Both the position numbers and the translations under genes were made by a program. The notes under the pieces were generated by a model. The model saw only the letters and a list, made by a program, of their open reading frames with translations. It made no database searches and was not told where the DNA came from. Below, piece by piece: positions 8,542-17,331 of a stretch of DNA of 64,000 nt; the first letter of the stretch is position 1; each line of letters starts with the position of its first letter. This DNA is from a bacterium (GTDB taxonomy: Bacteria; Myxococcota; UBA727; JAUIJE01): positions 744,001 to 808,000 of the forward strand of contig JAUIJE010000001.1 of NCBI GenBank assembly GCA_030431455.1, given 5' to 3'.

Positions 8542-11268
8542 TCAGCGCCGTCGACGGCGGCGCAGGACCAGGCCGAACAGGACGAGGCCGGCGAGCATGG
8601 GGCCGGACGAATCGCCGTCCCCCCCGGTGCAGCCGCAGCCCATGGGCGGGTCGGCGTCGTCCCCGTCGCCATCTCCGTCGCCATCTCCGTCCCCGTCGCC
8701 GTCACCATCGCCGTCCCCGTCGCCGTCGCCGTCGCCCGAGCAGCTCGCGTCGGGGTCGGCGTCGAGCACGCCGACCTCGATGTTCTCGAGGACGGGGGTG
8801 GTGTTGTTGGTGTTGACCACCACGACGTGGAAGGTCTGCGGGCCGCAGGCGTCGACCTCGGCCGCGTAGTTGAACACGGGGTTTTCGGGGTTGGTCATGT
8901 CCGCTTCGTTGATCGGGTTGGGCGACCAGTTGAGCGGGGCGCCGTCGGCGAAGCTGGTGGACACGGTGTTGCCGTTGACCGCGAAGTCGACGGGCTCGTC
9001 GGTGGGGGCGACCAACACGTTGAGCTTGGGGGCTTCGTTGTTGGCGCCGATGTCGCCGGCGATGAGGGCGCGCTGGTCCCACCGCAGCGAGAAGCCTTGG
9101 GACGCGATGGGGATTTCGACCCGCAGTTGCACCGCGGCGGGCGCGTAGTTGTCGACGCCGAGTTGGCCGGGCGCGGGCATGAACAGGCGTTCTTTGGTGT
9201 AGGTGGTGCCGTTTTCTTCGGCCAGGGTCACCACCCGCTCGCAGCTGGACAGGCCCCGGTCGGCGAGGATGGTGCTCGCGCTGTCGGCGAGGGTGTCGCC
9301 AAACTCGGTGCGCACCGCTTCGATCACGCGGTCGCTGTGCAGCTCGAACGTCTCCGCGTCGTCGGCCTGGGCGATGGCGGCCATCAACGCTTGCTCGAGG
9401 CGGATGACGTCCGCTTCGCTGCCGGCCGCGATCACCGCGTCGCGGATGTCCCACAAGGCCGCGGCGAAGGGCTCGGAGTCGTCGTGTACCTCGCCGCTGA
9501 TGTCGTCGGGGCAGACCTTCTCGTTCTCCAGGTTGCGCAGGCCGACCTCGCTGGTCAGCTGCAGGCCGCTCGAGGCGTACAGGGCCATGCCGGGCTCACC
9601 GGTGAAGCTGGCGGCGAAGAAGTCGGCGTAGCCCTCGTTGAGCGCGCCGGGGGCGGCGTTGGCGCCTTGGTCGTCGAGCAAGGACTGCTTGAGGCCGGGC
9701 TTGAGCGCGAAGATCACCGCGTGGGTGAACTCGTGAAACACGATCGCGCCGTCGTAGGCGAAGTCGCGCAGCGTGCCCTGGAAGTAGATGTTGGAGTCGA
9801 AGGGCCGATCGAGCACCGCGGCCAAGCCGGACAGCTCGGGGGGCAGGTTGATGATCGTCTGGTCGCTGGCCGCGGGCAAGAACACCGCGTTGTCGGTGCG
9901 CACGAAGTCTTCGATCTCGATGGGGTTGCCCTCGGACGTGCCTTTGCCCTCGTTGACGAACTGCAGGAACATCGCCTCGATGTCGACGTCGGGGATGAGC
10001 ACGTTGCTCGTCACCCGGAACGGGCGCACCGGCACACCGCTGCCGTCGACGGTGGGGGTGCCGTCGTCCTCGCATTGCATGGACAGGCCGCCGAGGCAGA
10101 AGGTCTGGTCGTCGAGCACGTCGCGCACGTGTTGAAAGAACACGCTGGTGGCGTGGTAGGTCTGGATTTCAGAAAAGCCGTCCTCCTCGGAGGCGAGGGC
10201 GGCGGGGTTGGGGGTGCCATCGAGGTTGCGGGGGTTGTCGACCGGGGTCTCGAACCAACCGTCCGGGTTGGTGCCATCCGCGGCCTTCGATTGCACCCGC
10301 GGCAGCTCGGCGCAGAACGCGGCTTGGATGTGCAGGGTGTCGACGCCGGGGATGTCGATGGGGAACAGCGCGGTGTCGAGCGGCACGTAAAAGCGGCTGT
10401 CGATGGGCTCGATGTCGTCGACGGTGGCGCAGCGGGACTCGGTGCGCTCGTCAAACTCACAGTCGGTGCCGCCGTCGAGGCACACGTACTGTTTGCAGCA
10501 GTTGGCGGTCTCGATGTGGGTGCCTTGGATGTAGTCACCGACGGGGGCGTCGCGCAGGCCGATGAGGTCGACGTCGCTGAGGTCGGCTTCGTCCACGCCC
10601 TCGGGGTCGGGCCACCAGGAGAAGACCTTGGCCGCGGTGGGCGCGGCTTGGAAGAACGCCGCGGGGCGCTTTTCGAGCACGGCGAGCCCGGCCGCGTCGA
10701 CGGTGATGTCCTCGAGGCGGCGGATGTCGAAGGCGGGCACGCGGATGCGGTAGGCCGCGCGCAGGCCGTCGGGGCCGGCCCACCACACGGGCTGGGCCAG
10801 GCTGGCGACGTCCTCGACGGTGGGGTCGAGCAGCAACGACTGGAACGCGGCCTCGTGGGCGACGAGCACGGCCTCGGCACGGCTGTGGACGAAGCTGGTC
10901 AGGCGGTGCAGGGGCGCTTTTTGCAGGACCTCGGTCACTTGGCCGTCCTCGACGATGACCACCCGGTCGGCCCCGCGCACCGCGATGCCGTCCAGCGAGG
11001 GCGTGGCCCGCACCATGAACCGCGTCCCGATGGCGAACGCCCGCACGTCGAGGTCCGCCCCGTCGAGGGTGGGGTCGTGCGCGAGGTAGGCGGGGCTTTG
11101 CAGGAGGGCGCGGACTTGGGTCTCGACCGTGCGTTTGGTCAGGAGGGTGGGCTGGCCCAACCGGCCGAGGTCGAGCAGGCCACCTTCGGCGAACGACGTG
11201 ACCGTCTCGGCCGAGGCGCTGGGCGCGAGGGAAAGGGCGAGGGCGAACACCAATGAAAAGCGCAGCAT
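8542..11268 (-). CDS. Secreted gluzincin metallopeptidase (M36/M4-like) with MYXO-CTERM anchor
   Basis: A 908-residue secreted protease precursor. The signal peptide ends at SASA (about residue 20), and a long propeptide-like region of about 480 residues follows. The zinc-binding HEFTH lies at residues 512-516, with the third ligand supplied by ALNEGYADFF (Glu545), as in fungalysin/thermolysin-type enzymes. A beta-rich C-terminal domain, a (Gly-Asp)n spacer, and then GCGCTGG, a hydrophobic helix and RRRRRR form a MYXO-CTERM sorting signal. It should act outside the cell, processed and then held at or shed from the outer membrane. GGGAGA is 6 nt before the ATG at 11268. It is monocistronic, ending at a bidirectional terminator. 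Confidence 0.88.
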   Translation of the reverse strand: MLRFSLVFALALSLAPSASAETVTSFAEGGLLDLGRLGQPTLLTKRTVETQVRALLQSPAYLAHDPTLDGADLDVRAFAIGTRFMVRATPSLDGIAVRGADRVVIVEDGQVTEVLQKAPLHRLTSFVHSRAEAVLVAHEAAFQSLLLDPTVEDVASLAQPVWWAGPDGLRAAYRIRVPAFDIRRLEDITVDAAGLAVLEKRPAAFFQAAPTAAKVFSWWPDPEGVDEADLSDVDLIGLRDAPVGDYIQGTHIETANCCKQYVCLDGGTDCEFDERTESRCATVDDIEPIDSRFYVPLDTALFPIDIPGVDTLHIQAAFCAELPRVQSKAADGTNPDGWFETPVDNPRNLDGTPNPAALASEEDGFSEIQTYHATSVFFQHVRDVLDDQTFCLGGLSMQCEDDGTPTVDGSGVPVRPFRVTSNVLIPDVDIEAMFLQFVNEGKGTSEGNPIEIEDFVRTDNAVFLPAASDQTIINLPPELSGLAAVLDRPFDSNIYFQGTLRDFAYDGAIVFHEFTHAVIFALKPGLKQSLLDDQGANAAPGALNEGYADFFAASFTGEPGMALYASSGLQLTSEVGLRNLENEKVCPDDISGEVHDDSEPFAAALWDIRDAVIAAGSEADVIRLEQALMAAIAQADDAETFELHSDRVIEAVRTEFGDTLADSASTILADRGLSSCERVVTLAEENGTTYTKERLFMPAPGQLGVDNYAPAAVQLRVEIPIASQGFSLRWDQRALIAGDIGANNEAPKLNVLVAPTDEPVDFAVNGNTVSTSFADGAPLNWSPNPINEADMTNPENPVFNYAAEVDACGPQTFHVVVVNTNNTTPVLENIEVGVLDADPDASCSGDGDGDGDGDGDGDGDGDGDGDGDGDDADPPMGCGCTGGDGDSSGPMLAGLVLFGLVLRRRRRR
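8659..8737 (-). repeat. Hexanucleotide tract encoding (Gly-Asp)n near the protease C-terminus
   Basis: About thirteen 6-bp units (GGNGAY on the minus strand) sit between the C-terminal domain and the MYXO-CTERM signal. Here the linker is C-terminal, unlike the lipoproteins where it follows the lipidated Cys. Confidence 0.88.
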
Positions 11269-11522
11269 GTTGATTCTCCCGGTCCGCGCCACCCTACGCC
11301 GTTACGGGCGGGAAGTGGCGCGCAAAACGGTGCGGTCCGTGTAGTTTGGCATTGTCGGAGCGGGCTCGCCAGGCGCGCCCGGGGCGGCCGGTCGACGGGG
11401 AAGGGCGGCCCGGAATTCGATGAATGTCGACCTGACACATCCGTCAGACCGACGTTGACGAGCCCGGTGCCGGCTGCAAGCTTGCGCCTCCAGCAACAGA
11501 ACGACCCAGGAGGAACGACCGT

Positions 11523-12218
11523 ATGACCAAGTGGCCGCTGGTGTTTGCCGTGATGGCGCTTTTCACCTTCGCGACGGGTGTCCAGGCTGGCGAGCTGCAA
11601 AAGCTCACGCCCGAGGACTACCGCCTTTTCTGCGGCTACATGGACGCCCTGGACAACCCTAAGGTTGCGAAATTGAAGGGGAAAAAGCGTGATCGCAAGA
11701 TCGCCAAGATGGCGAAAATGCGGGTCAAAAAGCTGATGAAATCGGTCAACAAGGTCAAAGAACACGGCGCCACCTGCGACGAGGTGGGCAAGATGTTCGA
11801 GGGCAAGAGCAAAAAGGCGGTCGAGGCCGCGCTCCCCGGGCGCGTCGACCTCTACTACTTCGACGCCAGCGACCCGTCGCACGTCGTGGCCAGCGTGCGG
11901 TGGACGGGCGGCGACCGCAAAAAGCTCGTGCAGGAGGCCGCGCTGCTCGCCAAGGCGGTGTCCGAGTCCGCGTCGATCGTGAAGACCATCGCGATCCGCG
12001 GCGTCGACCCGCGCTCGGAGGACCGCGCCAGCGACGCGGCGATTTGGTTCGAGGCGACCATGACCGCGAGCCGGGCGAACAACATCGACAAGGGCAAGAT
12101 CAAAGACTACGCCGACCGCCGCTACATCCGCCTGTTCGACGGCGTGAAGTGTGCGGACGCCATCGCCGCCCCGACCCAGCTCGGCTACCGCGGCGGCCCC
12201 TGCGAGCGCAAAGAGTAG
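11523..12218 (+). CDS. Exported lysine-rich protein of unknown function
   Basis: A 231-residue protein with a clear signal peptide (cleavage near VQAGE, residue 23). Residues 40-90 are strongly basic (KLKGKKRDRKIAKMAKMRVK), probably an amphipathic helix; the remainder is mixed alpha/beta with four Cys. No family was recognised. GGAGGA is 7 nt before the ATG. It stands alone between the protease and the ATPase-ligase operon. The basic helix could bind nucleic acid, lipopolysaccharide or peptidoglycan, which is speculation. Confidence 0.7.
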   Translation: MTKWPLVFAVMALFTFATGVQAGELQKLTPEDYRLFCGYMDALDNPKVAKLKGKKRDRKIAKMAKMRVKKLMKSVNKVKEHGATCDEVGKMFEGKSKKAVEAALPGRVDLYYFDASDPSHVVASVRWTGGDRKKLVQEAALLAKAVSESASIVKTIAIRGVDPRSEDRASDAAIWFEATMTASRANNIDKGKIKDYADRRYIRLFDGVKCADAIAAPTQLGYRGGPCERKE

Positions 12219-12310
12219 GCTCGCCCGACGACCAGCCCCGCCGGTCTTGAACCACCGAGACAGGCGCCCGGTCCCCGGCTATGGTCGGCCCTCTTCGAGA
12301 GGAGGCGCCG

Positions 12311-13447
12311 ATGGCCGCGAAGAAGCCCGACCCCAACGCACAACCGCTGAACCCCCAAATGGGGGGCATGCCCGCGCAGCCGGGCATGGCGCAGCCGGGG
12401 ATGATGCCGGGTCAGCCCGGGATGATGCCGGGCCAGATGCCGATGGGGGGCATGCCCGGCATGCCCATGATGCAAAACCCGATGTTCGCCTTCATGCAGA
12501 TGATGCAGGCGTTTCAGCAGGGGCCCCAGGGGGGCTACGTCGACCCCGCGGCGATGCCGTTTTCGATGCCGGAGCCGGTGCAGGACACCGACCAAGGGCT
12601 CGACGCGGAGATCATCCGGCCCGCGCTCCTCGAGAACCGGGTGAAGACCCAGCAAGCGGTGCCGATGGGCTCGGTGCTCGACGTGCTCTGCCTCGACGAA
12701 AATGGGGAAAAGCCGCTCGGGGGCATTCCCCAGGGGTGCACCATCGCGTTCGCGGGCCCGCCGGGCAAGGGCAAGACCCGCACGGTGTTGGCCGGCCTTT
12801 GCCAGGTCGCGCTCGCGGGCACCCGGTGTGCGTTCATCGTCGCCGAGGAGGGTTTTCACGACGAGGAGGGCTCGGGCCGCGACGATCTGTGTTCGCGCCT
12901 GGAGAAGATCGGGCGCGCGGTCACCGGCCTGTCCGAGAAGGACTTCGCGGACAAGGTCCTGTCCAATGTCTATGTGCTCGAGTCCCAGTACCACAAGGGC
13001 AACAGCTGGGACGACTTCGTCACCAAGTACCGCTACCTCGTCGAAAAAGAGCAGATCAAGTTCGTGGTCATCGACTCGCTCAACATGCTCGACCCCTCGA
13101 AGAACCGCACCGCGGACAACCTGAGTGCGCTCAAGACATACAACCACGCCAAGGGCATCACGTGTCTGTGCGTCGGCCAAATCCGCGACACCGGGGGCCC
13201 GGTGGGGGGCGAGGCGCTGCAGCACACCGCCGACGCCGTGTTCCTCCTCGAGGAGATGTCGCTCACCTCCAAAGAGATGGCCGCGACCTGGGGCGGCAGC
13301 TACCGCGACAAGATCGACATCCTGCGCGCGGTGAAGTCGGTGACCACGCCGACCTTCCCGCATCCCATCCGGGTCACGCAGAACCCGGGCAGCGGTGAGC
13401 TCGTCGTGCACGACAGCCACCCTGAGGAGTTCGCGGTCCCCTCATGA
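12311..13447 (+). CDS. RecA/KaiC-superfamily ATPase with Met-Pro-Gly-rich N-terminus
   Basis: A 378-residue P-loop ATPase of the RadA/KaiC type. Walker A is GPPGKGKT (149-156) and Walker B is FVVIDSLN (Asp255). The first ~85 residues are an unusual low-complexity run rich in Met, Pro, Gly and Gln, lacking in classical RadA or KaiC. No zinc finger, Lon-like domain or second KaiC domain is present. AGGAGG is 7 nt upstream of the ATG at 12311; an upstream start at 12281 lacks this. Its stop overlaps the ATG of the DNA ligase gene (ATGA), so the two proteins are made together. A role loading or remodelling DNA for the ligase is inferred from this coupling. Confidence 0.82.
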   Translation: MAAKKPDPNAQPLNPQMGGMPAQPGMAQPGMMPGQPGMMPGQMPMGGMPGMPMMQNPMFAFMQMMQAFQQGPQGGYVDPAAMPFSMPEPVQDTDQGLDAEIIRPALLENRVKTQQAVPMGSVLDVLCLDENGEKPLGGIPQGCTIAFAGPPGKGKTRTVLAGLCQVALAGTRCAFIVAEEGFHDEEGSGRDDLCSRLEKIGRAVTGLSEKDFADKVLSNVYVLESQYHKGNSWDDFVTKYRYLVEKEQIKFVVIDSLNMLDPSKNRTADNLSALKTYNHAKGITCLCVGQIRDTGGPVGGEALQHTADAVFLLEEMSLTSKEMAATWGGSYRDKIDILRAVKSVTTPTFPHPIRVTQNPGSGELVVHDSHPEEFAVPS

Positions 13448-15384
13448 GCGGTGCGCCCCATTTCGTCAGCGCGCAGGACTTGGCCCGGTGGGCCGAGGCG
13501 GGCACGTCCGATTACCGGACGCTGGCCGCGGGCATCGGCGAGCGCACCCTCGACCGGGAGGCGCTGCACCAGAGCTTGTCGCTGAACGACCACGTGGCGT
13601 TCATCGTCGAGCAGGCCCGGCGCACCGACGAGCCGGCCGCGGTGCGGCTCGACTCGATTCCGTTCTACAGCCTGTGCAAAGGGCTGTTCTTGCCGCTGTC
13701 GATGATGGCCGCGGACAAGGTGCGCTACATCTTTGGGCTCGCCGACGCTGTGCCCCGGGACGCCCAGGGCCGCGAGGCGTTGCTGGGCGAGTTTTTGTCC
13801 AAAGACATTGGGCTGTCCTTGACCCAGAAGCTCGCGTGTATCCTCGGCGACGCCTTTCAAGGGCGGCGCAGCACCTTCCGGCGCGACAGCATGCTGCGGC
13901 TGCTCATGGGGGTCTCGATGCTGTCCCGGCGGCAGCTGCTCGACGAGCTCGCGGTCAAGGGCGACATCGCGCACGTGTTCGCCGACGCCATGCCCGGGCT
14001 GAAAAAAGACCCGCCGCTCACCGCCGCCGAGGTGTTGTGGACGCTGTACTTTTTGCCCAACGAAACGCGCAACCAGCGCTTCGAGATTCTGCGTTCGCTG
14101 CTCGTGCGCATGGGCAAGCTGGAGGCGTTTTTCTTCGCCAAGCTTTTGCTGCGCAAGGCGGGGTTCGGCTTTGACTACCAAGGGCCGCTCATCGCCCGCA
14201 CGGTGGCCGAGGCGCACGGGGCGGACCCGGACCTGGTGGGCCATGCCATTGCATTGACCGACGCGTTCAACGTCGCGCGCATCCTCGAGACCGAGGGCGT
14301 ACAGGGCCTTAAAAAGATCCAACTGCAACCCCTCGTGCCGGTGCGCCCCGCGCTGTGCGGCAACCGCACCACCAAGGACATCGAGCGCTACCCCGTGTGG
14401 GTCGAGCGCAAGTACGATGGCATCCGCATCATGGCGCACAAGTCGACGGGGGGCGCGGGCTCGGTGCTCGTCGGGGCGTACACCCGGCGGCGGTCGGATT
14501 GGCTCGAGCTGATGCCCGGGTTCGACATGACCCTGAAGATGATCCCCGCCCGCAGCGCGATCATCGACGGCGAAATCTACGGCAGCACCGTCAGCGGCCA
14601 CGGCGTGCGGCCGGCGACGGTCTACGAGCTGTACACCACCATGACCGGCGATACCCCCGGCCGGGTCAACCTCCGCTATGCCGCGTTCGACCTTTTGTAC
14701 CTCGACGGGCAGGACCTCACCGACCTGCCGCTGTCCGAGCGCCGGCGGCGGCTGGGGCTGTTGCTCGCCCCGCTCCAGGGGGCGTATCTGCCCGTGCCGG
14801 TGGGCTTCGCCGATGGCCAGCTCGCCCAGAGCCCCGACGACGTGAAGCGCCTGTACGAACACTTTCGCAACCAAGGGTACGAAGGGGTCATCGTCAAGGA
14901 CCTGAATCGTCCATATACATTGGCGCAGCGGGACCCCACCTGGTACAAGCGCAAGCCCGAGCTCACCTTGGACCTCGTGCTCATCGGGGCGGTGTTCGCC
15001 GTGACCCAAAAGACCAACGTCGGCATGTTCGGCTCGTACGTCATCGCCGCCCGCAACCGCGACGGCACCTTCGAGGACGTGGGCGACGTCGCCGGCATCG
15101 ATCAGCTGCGCGAGGCCGACATCCAGGCGGAGATCATGCGCGAGGGGCTGCTCACCGGCCGCCGCATCGAGCGCGCCTCGGCGTCGGGGGCGCGCCCCGG
15201 GGTCGAGCTCAAGCCGTCCATCGTGGTCACGGTGAAGTTTGAGGGCATCACCAAGGACAACACCACCGGTCGGCTTTCGTTGCGCGGGCCCAAGCTCGCC
15301 TACATCCGCGCGGACAAGGCGCCCCAAGAGGCGGATTTGGTCTCGTCCCTCGACGAACTCTACGTCCGCCAGCGCATGGCCTGA
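13444..15384 (+). CDS. ATP-dependent DNA ligase
   Basis: A 646-residue ligase that seals nicks using ATP. An alpha-helical N-terminal ligase domain (about 1-290) precedes the nucleotidyltransferase domain. Motif I is ERKYDGIR with Lys323 as the AMP acceptor; DGEIYG is motif III, and GVIVKDLNRPY with KRKPE gives motifs IV-V. An OB-fold follows to about residue 620. The size and order resemble archaeal-type LigI/LigB rather than the short Ku-associated LigD core, and no Ku, primase or nuclease gene is adjacent. It is translationally coupled to the RecA/KaiC-like ATPase upstream. Because bacteria normally also have NAD-dependent LigA, this is probably a repair or specialised ligase. Confidence 0.92.
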   Translation: MSGAPHFVSAQDLARWAEAGTSDYRTLAAGIGERTLDREALHQSLSLNDHVAFIVEQARRTDEPAAVRLDSIPFYSLCKGLFLPLSMMAADKVRYIFGLADAVPRDAQGREALLGEFLSKDIGLSLTQKLACILGDAFQGRRSTFRRDSMLRLLMGVSMLSRRQLLDELAVKGDIAHVFADAMPGLKKDPPLTAAEVLWTLYFLPNETRNQRFEILRSLLVRMGKLEAFFFAKLLLRKAGFGFDYQGPLIARTVAEAHGADPDLVGHAIALTDAFNVARILETEGVQGLKKIQLQPLVPVRPALCGNRTTKDIERYPVWVERKYDGIRIMAHKSTGGAGSVLVGAYTRRRSDWLELMPGFDMTLKMIPARSAIIDGEIYGSTVSGHGVRPATVYELYTTMTGDTPGRVNLRYAAFDLLYLDGQDLTDLPLSERRRRLGLLLAPLQGAYLPVPVGFADGQLAQSPDDVKRLYEHFRNQGYEGVIVKDLNRPYTLAQRDPTWYKRKPELTLDLVLIGAVFAVTQKTNVGMFGSYVIAARNRDGTFEDVGDVAGIDQLREADIQAEIMREGLLTGRRIERASASGARPGVELKPSIVVTVKFEGITKDNTTGRLSLRGPKLAYIRADKAPQEADLVSSLDELYVRQRMA

Positions 15385-15411
15385 CCTGGCGGGTCAGATC
15401 CGGTCTGGCCC

Positions 15412-15439
15412 TTGTCGCTGACCGGCCGGTGTCTATTGC
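15412..15439 (+). promoter_or_regulatory. Possible sigma-70-type promoter of the hpf-like gene
   Basis: TTGTCG at 15412-15417 and TATTGC at 15434-15439 are 16 nt apart, about 50 nt upstream of the start codon at 15492. The match is only moderate. Confidence 0.35.
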
Positions 15440-15491
15440 CGGACAATCCACAACATACGCAGGGCGTGCCCTGGAAGAGAGGAGAGGGAAG

Positions 15492-15785
15492 ATGGACTTC
15501 CATGTTTCGTTTCGTCACTTTCAAAAGAGTTCTGCGGTGGTGGAGCGCGCGGAAAAACGCGCCCGCCGCCTGTGTGAGCGCTTCGATCCAGCGGGGCAGG
15601 TCCGGGCCGTGTTCGACACCGACGGCCCTGGCTACCGGCTGGATTTGACCGCCAGGCTGCGGGGGGAGCACCTCGCCGCCCGCGGTCGCGACCACGATGT
15701 GTATCGCCTCGTCGACGACGTGTTCAACCGCTTGGCCCGTCAAGCCATGCGACTGCATGACCGGCAGACCGCGGCGGTGGTCTGA
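15492..15785 (+). CDS. hpf: Short ribosome-hibernation-promoting-factor-like protein (HPF/RaiA)
   Basis: A 97-residue protein with the HPF/RaiA pattern: a first strand starting MDFHVSF, a helix with basic residues (VERAEKRARRL), a strand with LDLTARLRGEHLAA, and a final helix DVYRLVDDVFNRLARQAMR. Such proteins bind the 30S decoding region and silence or dimerise ribosomes in stationary phase. There is no long C-terminal dimerisation domain, so it is the short form. GGAGAGGGAAG precedes the ATG at 15492; starts further upstream would add an unrelated tail. It is a single gene. Confidence 0.7.
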   Translation: MDFHVSFRHFQKSSAVVERAEKRARRLCERFDPAGQVRAVFDTDGPGYRLDLTARLRGEHLAARGRDHDVYRLVDDVFNRLARQAMRLHDRQTAAVV

Positions 15786-16029
15786 CCCCGACGTCATGCT
15801 CGTGTCCCGTCTCCCGACGGGGCACGGGCTGATCTGGGGGCGTGCATTCCCACGAGCGCACCCGCCGCCGATGTGGCAACACTGACGCCTGCGCGGCTCG
15901 ACGTCGTGGTCGATGGACCGTTTGTCCGTCCCAGACCGTCTCTGAGATCCGCGCGGGTTCGTGACGATACAGAGCACACAAGCATCTTGTTGGTTGGACC
16001 AATGGTCCTGGTGTGGTTGGAGGTGGGTG
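15786..16029. other. Intergenic region, nothing recognised
   Basis: This stretch after the hpf-like stop holds no convincing open frame or hairpin terminator. The reading frames that cross it on the minus strand are arginine- and proline-rich, as expected for antisense frames in G+C-rich DNA. Confidence 0.4.
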
Positions 16030-16158
16030 ATGGAAGGTTGGAACTGGCAGGCGATTTGGAATGGCATGACCGCGGGCTGGCCCGGGGTGTCGAACGACAA
16101 GCCCCCGCAGAAAAATCCGCGGCGGCGGGAAAAGCCGACGACACGGGTCGCGGGCTAA
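16030..16158 (+). CDS. Candidate 42-residue Trp-rich small protein
   Basis: GGAGG lies a few nucleotides before an ATG at 16030. The frame encodes a Trp-rich N-terminal half (MEGWNWQAIWNGMTAGWPG) followed by a proline/lysine/arginine half (PPQKNPRRREKP) and TAA at 16156. The codon and residue make-up differs from the arginine-rich shadow frames around it, and the SD is strong. It could be a small membrane-associated peptide. No homologue is known to me, so it remains a candidate. Confidence 0.35.
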   Translation: MEGWNWQAIWNGMTAGWPGVSNDKPPQKNPRRREKPTTRVAG

Positions 16159-16233
16159 ATCCGACCCTTTCGTGCGTGGAATGTCAGCCTGGGCTGGTTG
16201 CGGTGCCGCAACCGGCCACGTACGTGTTGGACC

Positions 16234-17331
16234 ATGCGGCGACATCTGATGTGTTTGGGGCTCGTCGGAGCCATGGCCTGCGCGGACGGCGTGCCTTTGG
16301 CCGACGCAGGCGGGGACCAGGACGCAGGCGGACAGACGGCGACCGATGGCGGCGCGGGGGGCGGTGACGCCGACGCCCACGCCACGGGGCCGGACGACGC
16401 AGGCCCGTTCGACACCGGAAGCCCGGTCGACGCGGGGAGCCCGGTCGACGCCGGGAGCGACGTCATCGACGCGGGACTTGGCTTCGATGGGGGCGCGGTG
16501 GGGCCCGACGGCGGTGGCCCCGGCGCGCCCGATGCGGGGGGAGGCAGCCCCGATGCCGGGCCGGTGGTGGTGGACCTCGCGGTGTCGGTGCTCAGCTACA
16601 ATGTGGCTGGCCTGCCGTTCGGCCTGTCCAGCGCCGACCCCGCGGTGAACACCGTGCTCATCAGCCCCTTGCTCAACCCGTACGACATGGTGCTGGTGCA
16701 GGAGGACTTCGGCTACCACGACGACCTCGCGTCCGCGGTCACGCTGCCCCACGCCAGCGAACCGATGCAGACGAGCCTGACCGATTCCATCGGGGACGGG
16801 CTCAACCGGTTCTCGGCGTCGTGGTTCGTGGGCTTTGAGCGCCACGCCTGGGAACAATGCAATGGCTTTGTCTCGGCGGCCAACGACTGCTTGACCAAGA
16901 AAGGGTTCTCGGTGGCCCGGCATGAGGTCGCGCCCGGGGTCTTCGTCGACGTGTACAACGCGCACTTCGACGCCGGCCGGGGCGATGGCGACCACGACGC
17001 GCGGGACGCGCAGGTGGCCCAGCTGTTGGCCCACATGGCCACCTACTCGGCCAACCAGGCGATCGTGCTCGGCGGGGACACCAACATGAACGACGAGGAC
17101 GAGGACACGTTCACCACGTTGCTCGACGGGGCGGGGCTGACCGACGCGTGCCGGGCCTTGGCCTGCGGGGACGAGTACCGCATCGATCGGGTGCTCTACC
17201 GGTCGAGCGCCGCGCTCACCATCGCGGCCACCGCGTGGTCACTGCCCGCGGGGTTTGTCGATGACCAGGGCGAGCCCTTGAGCGATCACGAGCCCGTCGA
17301 GGTCGCGCTCACGATCTCGTCCCCGGACTGA
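16234..17331 (+). CDS. Endonuclease/exonuclease/phosphatase-family lipoprotein
   Basis: A 365-residue protein with lipobox AMAC (Cys16), then a ~100-residue Asp-Ala-Gly-Pro-rich linker, then an EEP (DNase I-like/sphingomyelinase) domain. Seen motifs are LSYNVAGLP (Asn), VLVQED (the metal-binding acidic residue), YNAHFDA, GGDTNMND and SDHEPV, together the usual metal/His catalytic set. Substrates in this superfamily include DNA, phospholipids and phosphoinositides and cannot be decided here; surface exposure argues for an extracellular nuclease or phospholipase. No clear SD is seen before the ATG at 16234. The 3' end overlaps the convergent WYL regulator by 46 bp. Confidence 0.82.
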   Translation: MRRHLMCLGLVGAMACADGVPLADAGGDQDAGGQTATDGGAGGGDADAHATGPDDAGPFDTGSPVDAGSPVDAGSDVIDAGLGFDGGAVGPDGGGPGAPDAGGGSPDAGPVVVDLAVSVLSYNVAGLPFGLSSADPAVNTVLISPLLNPYDMVLVQEDFGYHDDLASAVTLPHASEPMQTSLTDSIGDGLNRFSASWFVGFERHAWEQCNGFVSAANDCLTKKGFSVARHEVAPGVFVDVYNAHFDAGRGDGDHDARDAQVAQLLAHMATYSANQAIVLGGDTNMNDEDEDTFTTLLDGAGLTDACRALACGDEYRIDRVLYRSSAALTIAATAWSLPAGFVDDQGEPLSDHEPVEVALTISSPD

